The notes below the pieces were generated by a model. It did not search any database. It was given only the letters and a program-made list of their open reading frames with translations, and was not told where the DNA came from. DNA of 64,000 bases from an uncultured Dysgonomonas sp. (GTDB lineage: Bacteria; Bacteroidota; Bacteroidia; Bacteroidales; Dysgonomonadaceae): the NCBI GenBank assembly GCA_945273835.1, contig CALYPL010000009.1, forward strand, positions 25,500 to 89,499, given 5' to 3'. Shown here piece after piece: positions 1 to 9,649 of the stretch. The position numbers and the translations under genes are program-made. The stretch's first letter is position 1, and every line of letters starts with the position of its first letter.

Positions 1-2
1 TA

Positions 3-2600
3 CTGTCAGATAAAGACAGTACGATTATAAAAGGTACATTTTCAGATGAAAAAGGATATTACAGCTTGAATTCTACATTGGGTGAGTTTATCCTTCATTT
101 CACATACTTAGGTTATGAAGATCGTTATATCAATATTAAGTTAGATCGAGCAAAATCACACCTTAAAATAGATAGTGTTTTTCTTGCCGAAGATGCAAGA
201 ATGCTTCATGATATAACCGTCGAAGGCAAGATGCCGGATATAGTTATGAAAGGTGATACCATTGAATATAACGCCAATGCTTTTCAAGTGAATGATAATG
301 CTTTGTTAAAGGATCTGATTGAAAATATTCCGGGAGCGGAAATTGATGAAAAAGGCAATTTAAAAATTAATGGAAAAGTCGTAAATAAAATACTTGTGGA
401 CGGAAAAGAGTTTTTCGGTAGTGATCTCAAAACCGCTCTTGAAAACTTACCGGCTACAATGATCAAGAAACTTCAATTATACAATAAAAATTCAGAAACT
501 TCTAAAATTACCGGTTTGAAAGATAAAGACGAAAATCCGGTACTTAATTTGGTAGTCAAAGAAGAATTCAAGATGACGTTATATGGAAATGTAACGGGCG
601 GTTACGGAAGCGATGATCGGTATATGGCTGATGCTTTTCTAAACAATATGGGGAAAAGTACCAATGTCACATTGCTCGCTAATAAAAATAATATCAATGG
701 TAGCGGCTTGATGAATGAAGGTGAAAACCGTACGAGTAAAGTGGGAGTGAACATTGTGCATGAGCCTTCGGAAAAGTTGAATATTGAAGGAAGTATGAAT
801 TTTGATAATCAACACAGTACCGTTAATTCAAGAGAAGACACACAAACATTCCTTGATGAAAAAGACGATCGTTTTGGAACAAACCATTCAACAGTTGATA
901 ACATCGGCAGAGTATATAATGCTGATTTTAACTTTAGATTGAATTTTGATTCTTTATCAGTATTGAATGTCAATACATCAACCAGTTTCATGAAATCTAA
1001 AAACAATATTTTTAATTATAGCTCTTCTTACATCGTACCTGATAGCACAACAATTGGAACATCGCACCGAAATAATAATCAATATAATTTTTCAACATAT
1101 AATAATTTATCATTTGCCCGCAATTTAGGTAAAGAAGGACGTTCATTTGAAACAGGCTTAATATTTACAATCAGGCGTGGACATGAAAACGGATTGAATT
1201 ATTCATCTACAATTTACCCCACGCAGAAGAATGACATAATAGATCAGCGGATTAAATCAAAAAATAATAATTCAGGATTTATGTTCTCAGCGGCATACAA
1301 TGAGCCTATCAGTAAAAATTTTATCTTAAGCTTTTCATATAACATTCAGACTAATAATGCTTCACGCGATAACAATACTCGGAAAAGGGATTCAGCAGAT
1401 CCGTTTGCCGATAGTTATACGGTGATTGACAGCGCATATACACGTAATACAAAGAACAAATATATCAATCAGGATATTAGAATAAGTTTACAATCGAAAG
1501 ATTATGATGCTAAATGGTTTTACACATTATCTTTCGCACTTAATCCCGCATCAAACAGAAACAAAATTTTGTTAATCGATTCTTTGGTTGAAAATATAAA
1601 GCAAAATACACTTGACTACTTGCCCGAATTTAGTTTAAGACGCAATTTCTCTAAAAAGAAAAGTCTGACGTTTCACTATTCAGGAAATACAAACCAACCC
1701 GGAATATCGCAGTTATCAGCCGATACTGTTATTTATAGCGCACTGTCACGTGGAGTCGGTAACCCTGATCTGAAAATGACTTTACGTAATAATTTAAGCC
1801 TGAATTTCGGTTCGTTCGATTATGAAAAAGAAACCATACTAAATGTATCCGGCAGCTTCAACTACACGTTCAATGACATTGTAAATTACATAACCATTGA
1901 ACGTGACGGCAAATCCGTCAGTACATTTCGGAATGTAGATGGGCAGATGGCGGCTTATATCTATGCGTCCTACAACAAGACGCTTCGAAACAAGAAGTTT
2001 TCGATAATGACAAGCCCGAATTTTCGCTTTAGTCGTTCTATCGGCTTTAATAACAATGATAAATCCAGAACCAACAGTTATAATATTGGCGGTGCTGCAC
2101 AATTACGTTTTACGAGTAAAAAAGTCCGCAATTTTCTAAGTCTTAATGTATCTTACCGCACATCAGATAATAATCTCACGAAAATTCAGTCTATAAACTC
2201 TACGATAATTAACATATCCAACCGCTCAATAATAAACCTTCCACTTGATTTTTTGATCTCAAACGAGACTAATTTAACTTATAGGTGGGGTTTCGGGTCT
2301 AATTATAAAAAAAGCGAAATTATTTGGAATCCCTCTATTAGCAAGAAGATATTGAAAGGAAAACAAGGCACACTGAAAGTCGAAGCTTTCGATTTGCTGA
2401 ATCAAAGAAATAATTTGTCACGCATAGAGAACTCAAGAGGCATAACAGAATCGTGGACAAGCGGTATCAATCGTTATTGGATGATTAGTTTTAAATATAA
2501 TTTTCAACTATCAAATTTCGGCACACGCAAATCCGATGCGAATAATGTTCTTGCACCAGTCTATATGGATTCATCTGATATGATTATATATGGGAATTAG
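3..2600 (+). CDS. Outer-membrane beta-barrel protein, TonB-receptor-like (5' truncated by window edge)
   Basis: The reading frame is open from base 3, so the gene begins outside the window; the TTG at 66 is inside the gene and is not a start. The first visible residues (about 1-60) look like the end of a carboxypeptidase-regulatory-like domain. They are followed by a plug-like region (a stretch with NIPGAEIDEKGN, then GKEFFGSD) and a long repetitive beta-strand region rich in Asn, Ser and aromatic residues, typical of the OMP_b-brl_3/TonB-dependent barrel family. Such proteins sit in the outer membrane; the ligand cannot be told. The protein ends IIYGN. No hairpin terminator is visible in the 85 bases before the next gene, which has its own promoter box. 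Confidence 0.85.
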   Translation: MSDKDSTIIKGTFSDEKGYYSLNSTLGEFILHFTYLGYEDRYINIKLDRAKSHLKIDSVFLAEDARMLHDITVEGKMPDIVMKGDTIEYNANAFQVNDNALLKDLIENIPGAEIDEKGNLKINGKVVNKILVDGKEFFGSDLKTALENLPATMIKKLQLYNKNSETSKITGLKDKDENPVLNLVVKEEFKMTLYGNVTGGYGSDDRYMADAFLNNMGKSTNVTLLANKNNINGSGLMNEGENRTSKVGVNIVHEPSEKLNIEGSMNFDNQHSTVNSREDTQTFLDEKDDRFGTNHSTVDNIGRVYNADFNFRLNFDSLSVLNVNTSTSFMKSKNNIFNYSSSYIVPDSTTIGTSHRNNNQYNFSTYNNLSFARNLGKEGRSFETGLIFTIRRGHENGLNYSSTIYPTQKNDIIDQRIKSKNNNSGFMFSAAYNEPISKNFILSFSYNIQTNNASRDNNTRKRDSADPFADSYTVIDSAYTRNTKNKYINQDIRISLQSKDYDAKWFYTLSFALNPASNRNKILLIDSLVENIKQNTLDYLPEFSLRRNFSKKKSLTFHYSGNTNQPGISQLSADTVIYSALSRGVGNPDLKMTLRNNLSLNFGSFDYEKETILNVSGSFNYTFNDIVNYITIERDGKSVSTFRNVDGQMAAYIYASYNKTLRNKKFSIMTSPNFRFSRSIGFNNNDKSRTNSYNIGGAAQLRFTSKKVRNFLSLNVSYRTSDNNLTKIQSINSTIINISNRSIINLPLDFLISNETNLTYRWGFGSNYKKSEIIWNPSISKKILKGKQGTLKVEAFDLLNQRNNLSRIENSRGITESWTSGINRYWMISFKYNFQLSNFGTRKSDANNVLAPVYMDSSDMIIYGN

Positions 2601-2632
2601 TATGTCCAAAACCTAATCTAAGTAATTTTCTT

Positions 2633-2640
2633 TACTTTTG
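2633..2640 (+). promoter_or_regulatory. Candidate -7 promoter box for the metalloprotease gene
   Basis: The sequence TACTTTTG matches the Bacteroidota -7 consensus TAnnTTTG and lies 45 bases before the ATG at 2686. No good -33 TTTG partner is seen. Confidence 0.55.
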
Positions 2641-2685
2641 CACATATTTTAGTACAAGTGTAATTAAAAAAATCTTTTCTCCATT

Positions 2686-5220
2686 ATGATCAGAAAAAAT
2701 TTACTCGTCGCTGTTTTTCTGTCTTTCGGATTGGTATCCCTCAATGCCGCTTCTGACAAGACCTCGAAAAAGAGCAAAGGGAAAAACAAAAAAGAGGTTA
2801 GTGCAACTCCTTCAACAACTGCCGCTTCGGCTTCACCATCTTATCCCAGTGGTTTGAAATCATATAATGAAGTTGTTACAAAAGACGCTAAAACTTCAGT
2901 TGGTTTATTTACTATCCACAATGTAAAAGGACGTTATTATTTTGAAATTCCTGATACACTTTTAGGACGTGATGTTCTTATCGTAAATAGGATTGTTAAA
3001 GCTCCGGCAAACTTTTATAAATCAAATGTTGGTTATCCGGGAGACCAAATAAGCGAGAATGTAATTCGTTTCGAAAAAGGTCCGGATAATAAAATGTTCA
3101 TCCGCAATATCTCTTACCTTGAACAAGCCAAAGACACACTTGGCATGTATAAGTCGGTGCTGAACTCAAATGTACAACCAATAGCAGCATCATTCGACAT
3201 TAAAACAGTTAAGAAAGATACTACTAACAATAATCAAAATAGCGTAATCGATATATCAGATTATTTAAACTCAGATAATGATGTCTTTTTCTTTAGTCCA
3301 TATTTGAAAAAGAGAAGCGGGATAGGTAATTTTTACAAAGACAGAAGTTATATCGATACCGTAAAATCTTACCCGATAAATGTAGAGATTAAAACTGTAA
3401 AAACTTATGCCCAAGTAGCACCGAAAGGTTTGATGCCATCGATGATGGATTATTATCCGAATGGTCCACTTACATACGAGTTGAACAGTTCGATGATACT
3501 TTTGCCAAAAGAACCCATGAAACCTCGTTTCTCCGATCCACGTGTAGGTTATTTTGCTGTAAGTTATACTGACTTTGACAGCAATCCGCAAGGAATTGAT
3601 CGCCGTGCGATGATTACCCGTTGGAGACTTGAACCCAAAGCTGAAGATTTGCAAAAATATCTGAACGGCGAGCTCGTTGAACCTAAAAAACCCATTGTTT
3701 TTTACATCGATCCAGCTACCCCCAAAAAATGGGTTCCATATCTGATTGCCGGAGTAAATGACTGGCAGAAAGCTTTTGAAAAAGCCGGATTCAAAAATGC
3801 GATCTATGCACTCGAAGCACCCGTGAACGACCCTTCATGGAGTCTTGAAGATGCAAGCCATTCAGCAATTGTTTATAAACCGTCAGATATTTCTAACGCA
3901 AGCGGTCCGCACGTACATGATCCGCGAAGCGGCGAGATTATCGAAACTCACGTCAATTGGTATCATAATGTTATGTTCCTGTTGCGTAATTGGTATATGA
4001 TACAAGCCGGACCAGTTGATCCAGGTGCCCGTAAAGCGGAATTAGATGACGATTTGATGGGACAATTAATACGTTTTGTATCCTCACACGAAGTAGGACA
4101 TACACTTGGTTTGAGACACAATTACGGTTCATCAGCTACTGTGCCCGTTGAAAATTTAAGAAATAAAGCATGGGTCGAAGCCAATGGACACACACCTTCA
4201 ATAATGGATTATGCACGTTTTAACTATGTTGCTCAACCCGAAGACAGTATCTCAAGAGAAGGACTATTCCCACGTGTAGGCATGTATGATAAATGGGCTA
4301 TTGAATGGGGATATCGTTATCTGCCTGAATTTGCTACCGCTGATTCTGAAAGAACCTATCTGAATCATTGGATTATTGAAAAACTGGCAGAAGATAAGCG
4401 TTATACATTCGGAACAGAGTCAGATCCAAGCGACCCACGCAATCAGAACGAAGATCTTGGAGACAATGCAATGTTAGCCAATACCTACGGAATAAAGAAT
4501 CTTCAGCGAATAGTTCCAAATATTTTAGAGTGGACACGTCAGCCGGATAAAGGTTATAGGCTTGCCTCTACAATATATGGCGAAGTAGTAGGTCAGTATA
4601 CACGTTATGTTGGTCACGTCGCTAAAAATATAGGAGGAATATATAACACACCTCGTACAGTTGAAGAAAAAGGATTATCTTCCCAATATGTACCTGCTGA
4701 TATCCAGAAACAAGCTGTAGAATTCCTGAACAAGCAGTTGTTTACAACACCTAAATGGTTAATAGACAGAAAACTGATTGATCTTGCCTCAGTTGATCCG
4801 GTAGGAAGTATTGAAAGCACACAGAAACAAATTATTGATCGTCTGATCAGTAAGTGGACACTTGATAAAATGTTTGATAATGAAGCTCTAAACGGTAATT
4901 CAGCTTATACACCGACTGCTATGTTCAGCGATTTGAATAAGAATATTTGGTCTGAACTTTACAGTTCCGCACAAATAGATATATATAGACGTAATTTGCA
5001 AAAGAACTATATAAATGCACTTATAAAAGTTGCTTATCCTAAAGATGGTATGGGTAGACCTTCCGTTTCAGCAACAGATGCAGCCAATATAGCTCGTACA
5101 CAGTTAGTGGATTTACAAAAAAGTATACGTGCCGCTGCAAACACTTCAGTAGGAACAAAACGCTCGCATTTGCAAGGTTTGCTTGCTCAAATCGATGCCG
5201 CTTTTCAGACGGGCAAATAA
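2686..5220 (+). CDS. Secreted zinc-dependent metalloprotease (DUF5118/DUF5117/DUF4953 type)
   Basis: The 844-residue protein starts with a signal peptide (residues 1-22, ending LNAAS). A low-complexity Lys/Ser/Thr/Ala linker runs to about residue 60. A DUF5118/DUF5117-like region follows, and then a metzincin-type catalytic domain. The zinc site HEVGHTLGLRH is at residues 468-478, with Glu469 as the likely general base, and the Met-turn SIMDY is at 505-509. Both fit the extended HExxHxxGxxH metzincin pattern, so the enzyme should be an active periplasmic or exported peptidase. The substrate is unknown. It directly follows a TonB-type barrel gene, but its own -7 box argues for separate transcription. 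Length agrees with homologues common in Bacteroidota. Confidence 0.88.
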   Translation: MIRKNLLVAVFLSFGLVSLNAASDKTSKKSKGKNKKEVSATPSTTAASASPSYPSGLKSYNEVVTKDAKTSVGLFTIHNVKGRYYFEIPDTLLGRDVLIVNRIVKAPANFYKSNVGYPGDQISENVIRFEKGPDNKMFIRNISYLEQAKDTLGMYKSVLNSNVQPIAASFDIKTVKKDTTNNNQNSVIDISDYLNSDNDVFFFSPYLKKRSGIGNFYKDRSYIDTVKSYPINVEIKTVKTYAQVAPKGLMPSMMDYYPNGPLTYELNSSMILLPKEPMKPRFSDPRVGYFAVSYTDFDSNPQGIDRRAMITRWRLEPKAEDLQKYLNGELVEPKKPIVFYIDPATPKKWVPYLIAGVNDWQKAFEKAGFKNAIYALEAPVNDPSWSLEDASHSAIVYKPSDISNASGPHVHDPRSGEIIETHVNWYHNVMFLLRNWYMIQAGPVDPGARKAELDDDLMGQLIRFVSSHEVGHTLGLRHNYGSSATVPVENLRNKAWVEANGHTPSIMDYARFNYVAQPEDSISREGLFPRVGMYDKWAIEWGYRYLPEFATADSERTYLNHWIIEKLAEDKRYTFGTESDPSDPRNQNEDLGDNAMLANTYGIKNLQRIVPNILEWTRQPDKGYRLASTIYGEVVGQYTRYVGHVAKNIGGIYNTPRTVEEKGLSSQYVPADIQKQAVEFLNKQLFTTPKWLIDRKLIDLASVDPVGSIESTQKQIIDRLISKWTLDKMFDNEALNGNSAYTPTAMFSDLNKNIWSELYSSAQIDIYRRNLQKNYINALIKVAYPKDGMGRPSVSATDAANIARTQLVDLQKSIRAAANTSVGTKRSHLQGLLAQIDAAFQTGK

Positions 5221-5266
5221 TTAATAGTAAAGAAATCTGTAACATAAAAGTACATTAGTATAAATC

Positions 5267-6058
5267 ATGCAACTCATTACCAGCCTGCAAAATGCACGTA
5301 TAAAGAATATTGTCAGATTGTCGAAACATAAAGAGAGACTTCAGCAAAATTTGTTTATCATAGAAGGTGCACGGGAGCTTATGCTTGCCCGTGCAGGCGG
5401 TTATGCAGTGAAAGAAGTATTTGTATGCCCCGATTTGTTTGCCCGCACCGAATATCCTGATGTTTTAGATGGCATTCCGATGGATTTGTGTTGCGAAGTG
5501 AGCCAGTCAGTTTTCGAGAAGATTGCTTACCGAACAGGTTCGGATGGATTAATGGTACTTGCAGAACCTAAACGTCATGGTTTGGCGGATTTGCATTTAC
5601 CCGAAAATCCTTTTGTTATTATACTGGAAGCAATAGAAAAACCGGGCAATCTTGGTGCGATTTTGCGAACAGCTGATGCCGCTAAGGCTGACGCTGTGAT
5701 TGTTTGCGACCCAAATACTGATTTATACAATCCTAATACAATCCGTTCAAGCGTCGGATGCTTGTTTACAGTTCCCACTGCGATTTGTTCGTCGGCAGAC
5801 GCTTTGTATTATATGCGTGAGCATGGTATACAGGTTTTCGCTGCTGAATTGCAGGCTTCAGAATGGTATCATCAAACAGATTTTACCAATCCTTCGGCTA
5901 TTGTAATGGGTACTGAAGCCGATGGACTTACTGATTTCTGGATTAACAATTCTGATGCACGGATAAAAATACCGATGCGTGGAGTAATAGATTCGCTTAA
6001 TGTCTCAGTTTCGACAGCCGTTATTACATTTGAAGCCATGCGACAACGAGGTTTTTAA
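5267..6058 (+). CDS. TrmH/SpoU-family RNA 2'-O-ribose methyltransferase
   Basis: This 263-residue protein has an N-terminal SpoU substrate-binding region (FIIEGARELMLA, about 30-41) and the three SPOUT motifs. Motif 1 is EKPGNLG at 124-130 with the key Asn. Motif 2 is MGTEADGL. Motif 3 includes IPMRGVIDSLNVSVS, where the SAM-binding trefoil knot forms. Family members methylate a 2'-OH in 23S rRNA or tRNA using SAM; the exact target (for example the RlmB-type site) cannot be read from sequence. The gene follows the metalloprotease by 46 bases and ends at a strong bidirectional hairpin, convergent with prs. Confidence 0.88.
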   Translation: MQLITSLQNARIKNIVRLSKHKERLQQNLFIIEGARELMLARAGGYAVKEVFVCPDLFARTEYPDVLDGIPMDLCCEVSQSVFEKIAYRTGSDGLMVLAEPKRHGLADLHLPENPFVIILEAIEKPGNLGAILRTADAAKADAVIVCDPNTDLYNPNTIRSSVGCLFTVPTAICSSADALYYMREHGIQVFAAELQASEWYHQTDFTNPSAIVMGTEADGLTDFWINNSDARIKIPMRGVIDSLNVSVSTAVITFEAMRQRGF

Positions 6059-6080
6059 GACGATTACAAGTAAAAATAAA

Positions 6081-6109
6081 ATGAGGAGCTTCATTTAGAA
6101 GCTCCTCAT
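6081..6109. terminator. Bidirectional intrinsic terminator between trmH-like gene and prs
   Basis: A 12-bp perfect stem (ATGAGGAGCTTC at 6081-6092 pairing with 6098-6109) closes a 5-base loop. It has an A-rich flank on the left and TTTTT on the right, so it can end transcripts arriving from either convergent gene. Confidence 0.88.
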
Positions 6110-6132
6110 TTTTGTTATATAAACTGTTAATA

Positions 6133-7068
6133 TTATAATACGTATAGTGTGCTGATTGATTCATTGCTGCATACACGGCGAATTGCATCGGCAAACATAT
6201 CGGCAACTGAAACAACTTTTACTTTTTCGCTTTTCTTTGAATAAGGTATGCTGTCAGTAAACACGATTTCCGTTAAAGCTGATTGATCAACACGTGTAGA
6301 TGCAGGGTCAGACATTACAGCGTGGCTTGCCATTGCTCTAACCGAGCGTGCTCCTGCCGCAAGCATAAGATCAGCTGCTTTAGTTATAGTTCCTGCAGTG
6401 TCAACAATATCGTCAACCAAAAGAACGTCCATATCGGTAACATCGCCGATTATCTGCATTTCAGATATTTCATTAGCTTTTTTACGTAATTTATAGCAAA
6501 TAACCATTGGAATCCCGAAAAACTTGGCGTATGAACTCGCCCGTTTAGTACCTCCCACATCGGGTGTAGCAATAACAAGGTTTTCAGTATTCAAAGATTT
6601 GATGTATTCAATGAATATGGCTGATGCGTAAAGATGATCAACAGGCACATTGAAAAAGCCTTGAATCTGATCGGCGTGTAAATCCATCGTGATAAGACGA
6701 TTGATACCCGCTGCACTCAACATATCTGCGATAAGTTTTGCGCCAATTGATACACGTGGTTTATCTTTACGATCCTGACGCGCCCACCCGAAGTATGGTA
6801 TAACTGCTACGATGGAGCGTGCCGATGCTCTTTTGGCAGCGTCAATCATCAGTAAAAGCTCCATTATATTGTCGGAACTTGGAAATGTTGATTGTACGAG
6901 GAATACTTGATGACCTCTTATTGATTCTTCGTATGAAACTGAGAACTCGCCGTCAGCAAAGTGTTCAATATTCATTCGTCCGAGCGGACAGCCTAAACTT
7001 GCGCAAATTTTTTCGGCGAGGTAACGAGAATTTGTTCCCGAGAATACTTTGAAAGGAGCGTCGTCCAT
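6133..7068 (-). CDS. prs: Ribose-phosphate pyrophosphokinase (PRPP synthetase)
   Basis: This enzyme makes PRPP from ribose-5-phosphate and ATP, feeding purine, pyrimidine, histidine and NAD synthesis in the cytoplasm. The 311-residue protein carries the class I features: the ATP-binding stretch PYFGWARQDRK (91-101), the DLHADQIQGFF signature at 129-139, and the PRPP-binding loop DDIVDTAGT at 219-227. Length is normal. The gene is monocistronic, with its own -7 box upstream and a hairpin downstream. Confidence 0.97.
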   Translation of the reverse strand: MDDAPFKVFSGTNSRYLAEKICASLGCPLGRMNIEHFADGEFSVSYEESIRGHQVFLVQSTFPSSDNIMELLLMIDAAKRASARSIVAVIPYFGWARQDRKDKPRVSIGAKLIADMLSAAGINRLITMDLHADQIQGFFNVPVDHLYASAIFIEYIKSLNTENLVIATPDVGGTKRASSYAKFFGIPMVICYKLRKKANEISEMQIIGDVTDMDVLLVDDIVDTAGTITKAADLMLAAGARSVRAMASHAVMSDPASTRVDQSALTEIVFTDSIPYSKKSEKVKVVSVADMFADAIRRVCSNESISTLYVL

Positions 7069-7115
7069 TATTGCTTAATTTTTTTGGTTGGTTATTGTAT
7101 GCATAGAATATTCTG

Positions 7116-7123
7116 CAAATTTA
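7116..7123 (-). promoter_or_regulatory. Candidate -7 box for prs
   Basis: On the minus strand TAAATTTG matches TAnnTTTG, 47 bases upstream of the prs ATG at 7068. A TTG further upstream is spaced only about 15 bases, so the -33 element is uncertain. Confidence 0.5.
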
Positions 7124-7157
7124 TAAAAACAATTTGGGCAATAAATATTATCCTCTG

Positions 7158-7946
7158 TTATTTTTTACTTATTGTGCGCAGTGCTTTTTTTATAATATAC
7201 TTGGTTGCAGAGCTATTGCTGTCTTTTTCCCATTGTTGACAAAGCATGACGACAAAGTCGGGTTTAGTTTTGGAGGCATCATTCAGCCAGTTGGCTACAC
7301 TGTCTTGCACGTATCTTGATTCGTCGTTTTTTAGTTGCTCTAATATCGGCAATGCCATTTCTGGATTATGCTTCAATATTTCTAATTGTTTACACCAAAC
7401 ACCTTTGGGGCGTGTAGCTTCTGTTGTGAAACGCCTGACATTTTCGTCTATATCAATAGCCCAATCACAAAAAATCCGGATGGCTTGGTCAAGATTTGTT
7501 TCAATGTCGCTACGTACAGCCATCCATGCTATTTCCCTGACTCCAAAATGTTTATCGGCTGCAAATGGTTTAATTTTTAGCATCTTTTCATTAAAAGCAT
7601 ATGATTTGTCAGAACCAATAATATAGGCAGCCCAACAACGCACTGAGTCAGAAGTATGAGTGCTCAATTGGCTGAGCAATTTATCATCATTGTTTTGTCG
7701 GATAATTGTTGCCAGTGCTTCACCAATAATTTTGATCGATTGCATGGCTGTTTTGGTCTTAAGTATATCCAGTTGTCTCAGGCATTCTTGCTGATATTGC
7801 GCTGGTAAAATATTTTTTACAAGTTCAACATGATCAATCGCGAGCCATTCTGTAAGATTGGCTGATTGAATACGTCCTTGTGTTAATTGCTGTAATATCT
7901 CGGGAGATATTTCTTTAAAGCTCTTTGCTCCTTTTCTGTTATTCAT
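7158..7946 (-). CDS. HEAT-repeat DNA alkylation repair protein (AlkC/AlkD-like)
   Basis: The 262-residue protein is all-helical with HEAT-like repeats. It contains the stretch RRFTTEATRPKGVWC (about 168-182), which resembles the conserved region of the DNA alkylation repair family PF08713. Members excise N3- or N7-alkylated purines without base flipping. The family assignment is from motif resemblance; glycosylase activity is inferred. The start codon overlaps the stop of the upstream GH13 gene by four bases (ATGA, 7943-7946), so translation is likely coupled, although the two functions are unrelated. Confidence 0.78.
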   Translation of the reverse strand: MNNRKGAKSFKEISPEILQQLTQGRIQSANLTEWLAIDHVELVKNILPAQYQQECLRQLDILKTKTAMQSIKIIGEALATIIRQNNDDKLLSQLSTHTSDSVRCWAAYIIGSDKSYAFNEKMLKIKPFAADKHFGVREIAWMAVRSDIETNLDQAIRIFCDWAIDIDENVRRFTTEATRPKGVWCKQLEILKHNPEMALPILEQLKNDESRYVQDSVANWLNDASKTKPDFVVMLCQQWEKDSNSSATKYIIKKALRTISKK

Positions 7947-9640
7947 TCTTTAACGTATGTGAATTTAAGCATTTGCCCCGAGAACTTATCTAACATAATT
8001 GTAAATGATTTATGCCATTCGGTTTGTAATTGGGTTGTTTTACCTGTCAACAGTTCAGTTACGGTATTTAAACTTTGAGGGATTATTCCTGCAAAATTAA
8101 ATGCTTCTTGCGGAATATTTATATTGGCTGATATTTTATTAGCAGAAAAATTGGTTACAATCAGAATCAGATTTTTTTCGTGGCATCTGAAATACGCGTA
8201 TATTTTTGTGGAATCGAATTTATCGTTTTCGTAATTGGCATACATGAGATCGTAAAATTGACCTTGAACTATGGCATCTTCGCTATTAGTTATATGTAAG
8301 AGCTTTATATAGATGTTCCGTAATTTTATCTGATCTGAAGTGAGTTTTCCTTCGTCGAATTCGCCGTAGTTCCGCCAGTTACGGATGGTAGCAACCGACC
8401 AGTAATCATATATAGTAGTTCGTCCGTCAAGTTTGCTGAAGCCTTCCTGATCCATCCCTTTTTCACCCAGCTCCTGTCCCGAATATATCATAATAGGATT
8501 GGTGTTTATTGTAGCGGCAACGATCATGCCGGGAATGGCGCGAAAGGGGTCGTCTGCAAAAAAGCGGGAGGCTATTCGCTGTTCATCATGATTTTCAAGG
8601 AAGTTTAACATATGGCTTTGCAAACCATCAATGCGTTGCCAACAAAAAGTAATATCGGATGTAGGTTGTTTGCCACAGATTACGTTCCGCAATGTATCGT
8701 AAAGGTCTACTTTGTCATATAAATAGTCGAATTGACCCAATTGTAAATAGTTTTTATATTGCGACGGCGTATAGATTTCGGCTATGAATATAAGATCATT
8801 ATTTTTATTCTTTACACGTGGTATGCACCAGCTCCAAAACTCTACGGGAACCATTTCCGCCATGTCGCATCTGAATCCATCTACACCCATATCAGCCCAA
8901 TAATTTAATATATCGTTCATTTTTAACCATGTATCAGGAACAGGCGTAAAGTATTTTGTATGATTGTTCAGGTAATCTATTCCGTAATTGAGTTTTACTG
9001 TTTCATACCAATCGTTAAGTGTCGGTTTATTGTCGAATCTGTCGTTACCTGTCGCTTTTGCCGGATATTCTGTGTATGGATTGTCTTTATCCTGATCGGG
9101 AAATTGAGGTTCCAGCTTCTGATTGGGTATATAATAAAAATTATTGTCGGGAGAAAATGGCAATTCATTGTTGTCTTCTTCTCCGAAATCTTTTGTTTTG
9201 GGCGGGCGCATATCCGAATGGTATTGCCTTGCGACATGATTGGGTACAAAGTCCATGATTACTTTCATCCCATTTTTGTGAGTGCGTGCTATTAGAGCCT
9301 CAAATTCTTGAATGCGGTTATTAATATCTATCGCTAAATCGGGCGACACATCATAATAGTCACGTATAGCGTAAGGCGATCCCGCCATACCCTTTATTAC
9401 ATTCGGATTGTCTTTAGGTATGCCGTAAGCAGTATAATCTGTTTTTGAAGCATGTTCTATTATTCCTGTGTACCAAATATGAGTAATACCCATATTTTTG
9501 ATTTCCTGTAACGCTTTATCATCAAAATCAGCAAATTTACCTACACCGTTTTCTTCAATTGACCCGTTTTCCTTATTAGATGTGTTGTTGTTACCAAATA
9601 ACCTCGGCAGGACTTGGTAAATAATTATTTTCGGTTTCAT
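7943..9640 (-). CDS. GH13 alpha-amylase-family glycoside hydrolase, cytoplasmic
   Basis: A (beta/alpha)8 GH13 enzyme of 565 residues. All four GH13 signatures are intact: DFVPNH at 130-135, GFRCDMAEM with nucleophile Asp259, FIAEI with acid/base Glu288, and ENHDE with the transition-state Asp352. There is no signal peptide, so it should act in the cytoplasm on imported alpha-glucan oligosaccharides. A C-terminal beta-domain occupies roughly the last 90 residues. It sits 9 bases after the patatin gene and overlaps the alkylation repair gene, which suggests one transcript. No subfamily can be given by eye; alpha-amylase or a related 1,4-alpha-glucan hydrolase/transferase are all possible. Confidence 0.88.
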   Translation of the reverse strand: MKPKIIIYQVLPRLFGNNNTSNKENGSIEENGVGKFADFDDKALQEIKNMGITHIWYTGIIEHASKTDYTAYGIPKDNPNVIKGMAGSPYAIRDYYDVSPDLAIDINNRIQEFEALIARTHKNGMKVIMDFVPNHVARQYHSDMRPPKTKDFGEEDNNELPFSPDNNFYYIPNQKLEPQFPDQDKDNPYTEYPAKATGNDRFDNKPTLNDWYETVKLNYGIDYLNNHTKYFTPVPDTWLKMNDILNYWADMGVDGFRCDMAEMVPVEFWSWCIPRVKNKNNDLIFIAEIYTPSQYKNYLQLGQFDYLYDKVDLYDTLRNVICGKQPTSDITFCWQRIDGLQSHMLNFLENHDEQRIASRFFADDPFRAIPGMIVAATINTNPIMIYSGQELGEKGMDQEGFSKLDGRTTIYDYWSVATIRNWRNYGEFDEGKLTSDQIKLRNIYIKLLHITNSEDAIVQGQFYDLMYANYENDKFDSTKIYAYFRCHEKNLILIVTNFSANKISANINIPQEAFNFAGIIPQSLNTVTELLTGKTTQLQTEWHKSFTIMLDKFSGQMLKFTYVKE

Positions 9641-9649
9641 CTTATTATT

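Noticed and set aside
66..68. TTG as start of the first gene
   Set aside because: The frame is open upstream to the window edge and the preceding residues continue a carboxypeptidase-regulatory-like domain, so the gene simply enters the window from the left.
7246..7626. Open frames on the opposite strand of the alkylation repair gene and of many other genes
   Set aside because: They mirror real genes, have no family features, and lack promoters or fitting codon use.
7943..9640. The GH13 enzyme as part of a starch utilisation locus
   Set aside because: No SusC/SusD pair, neopullulanase or SusR-like regulator is adjacent; its neighbours are a lipase and a DNA repair gene.
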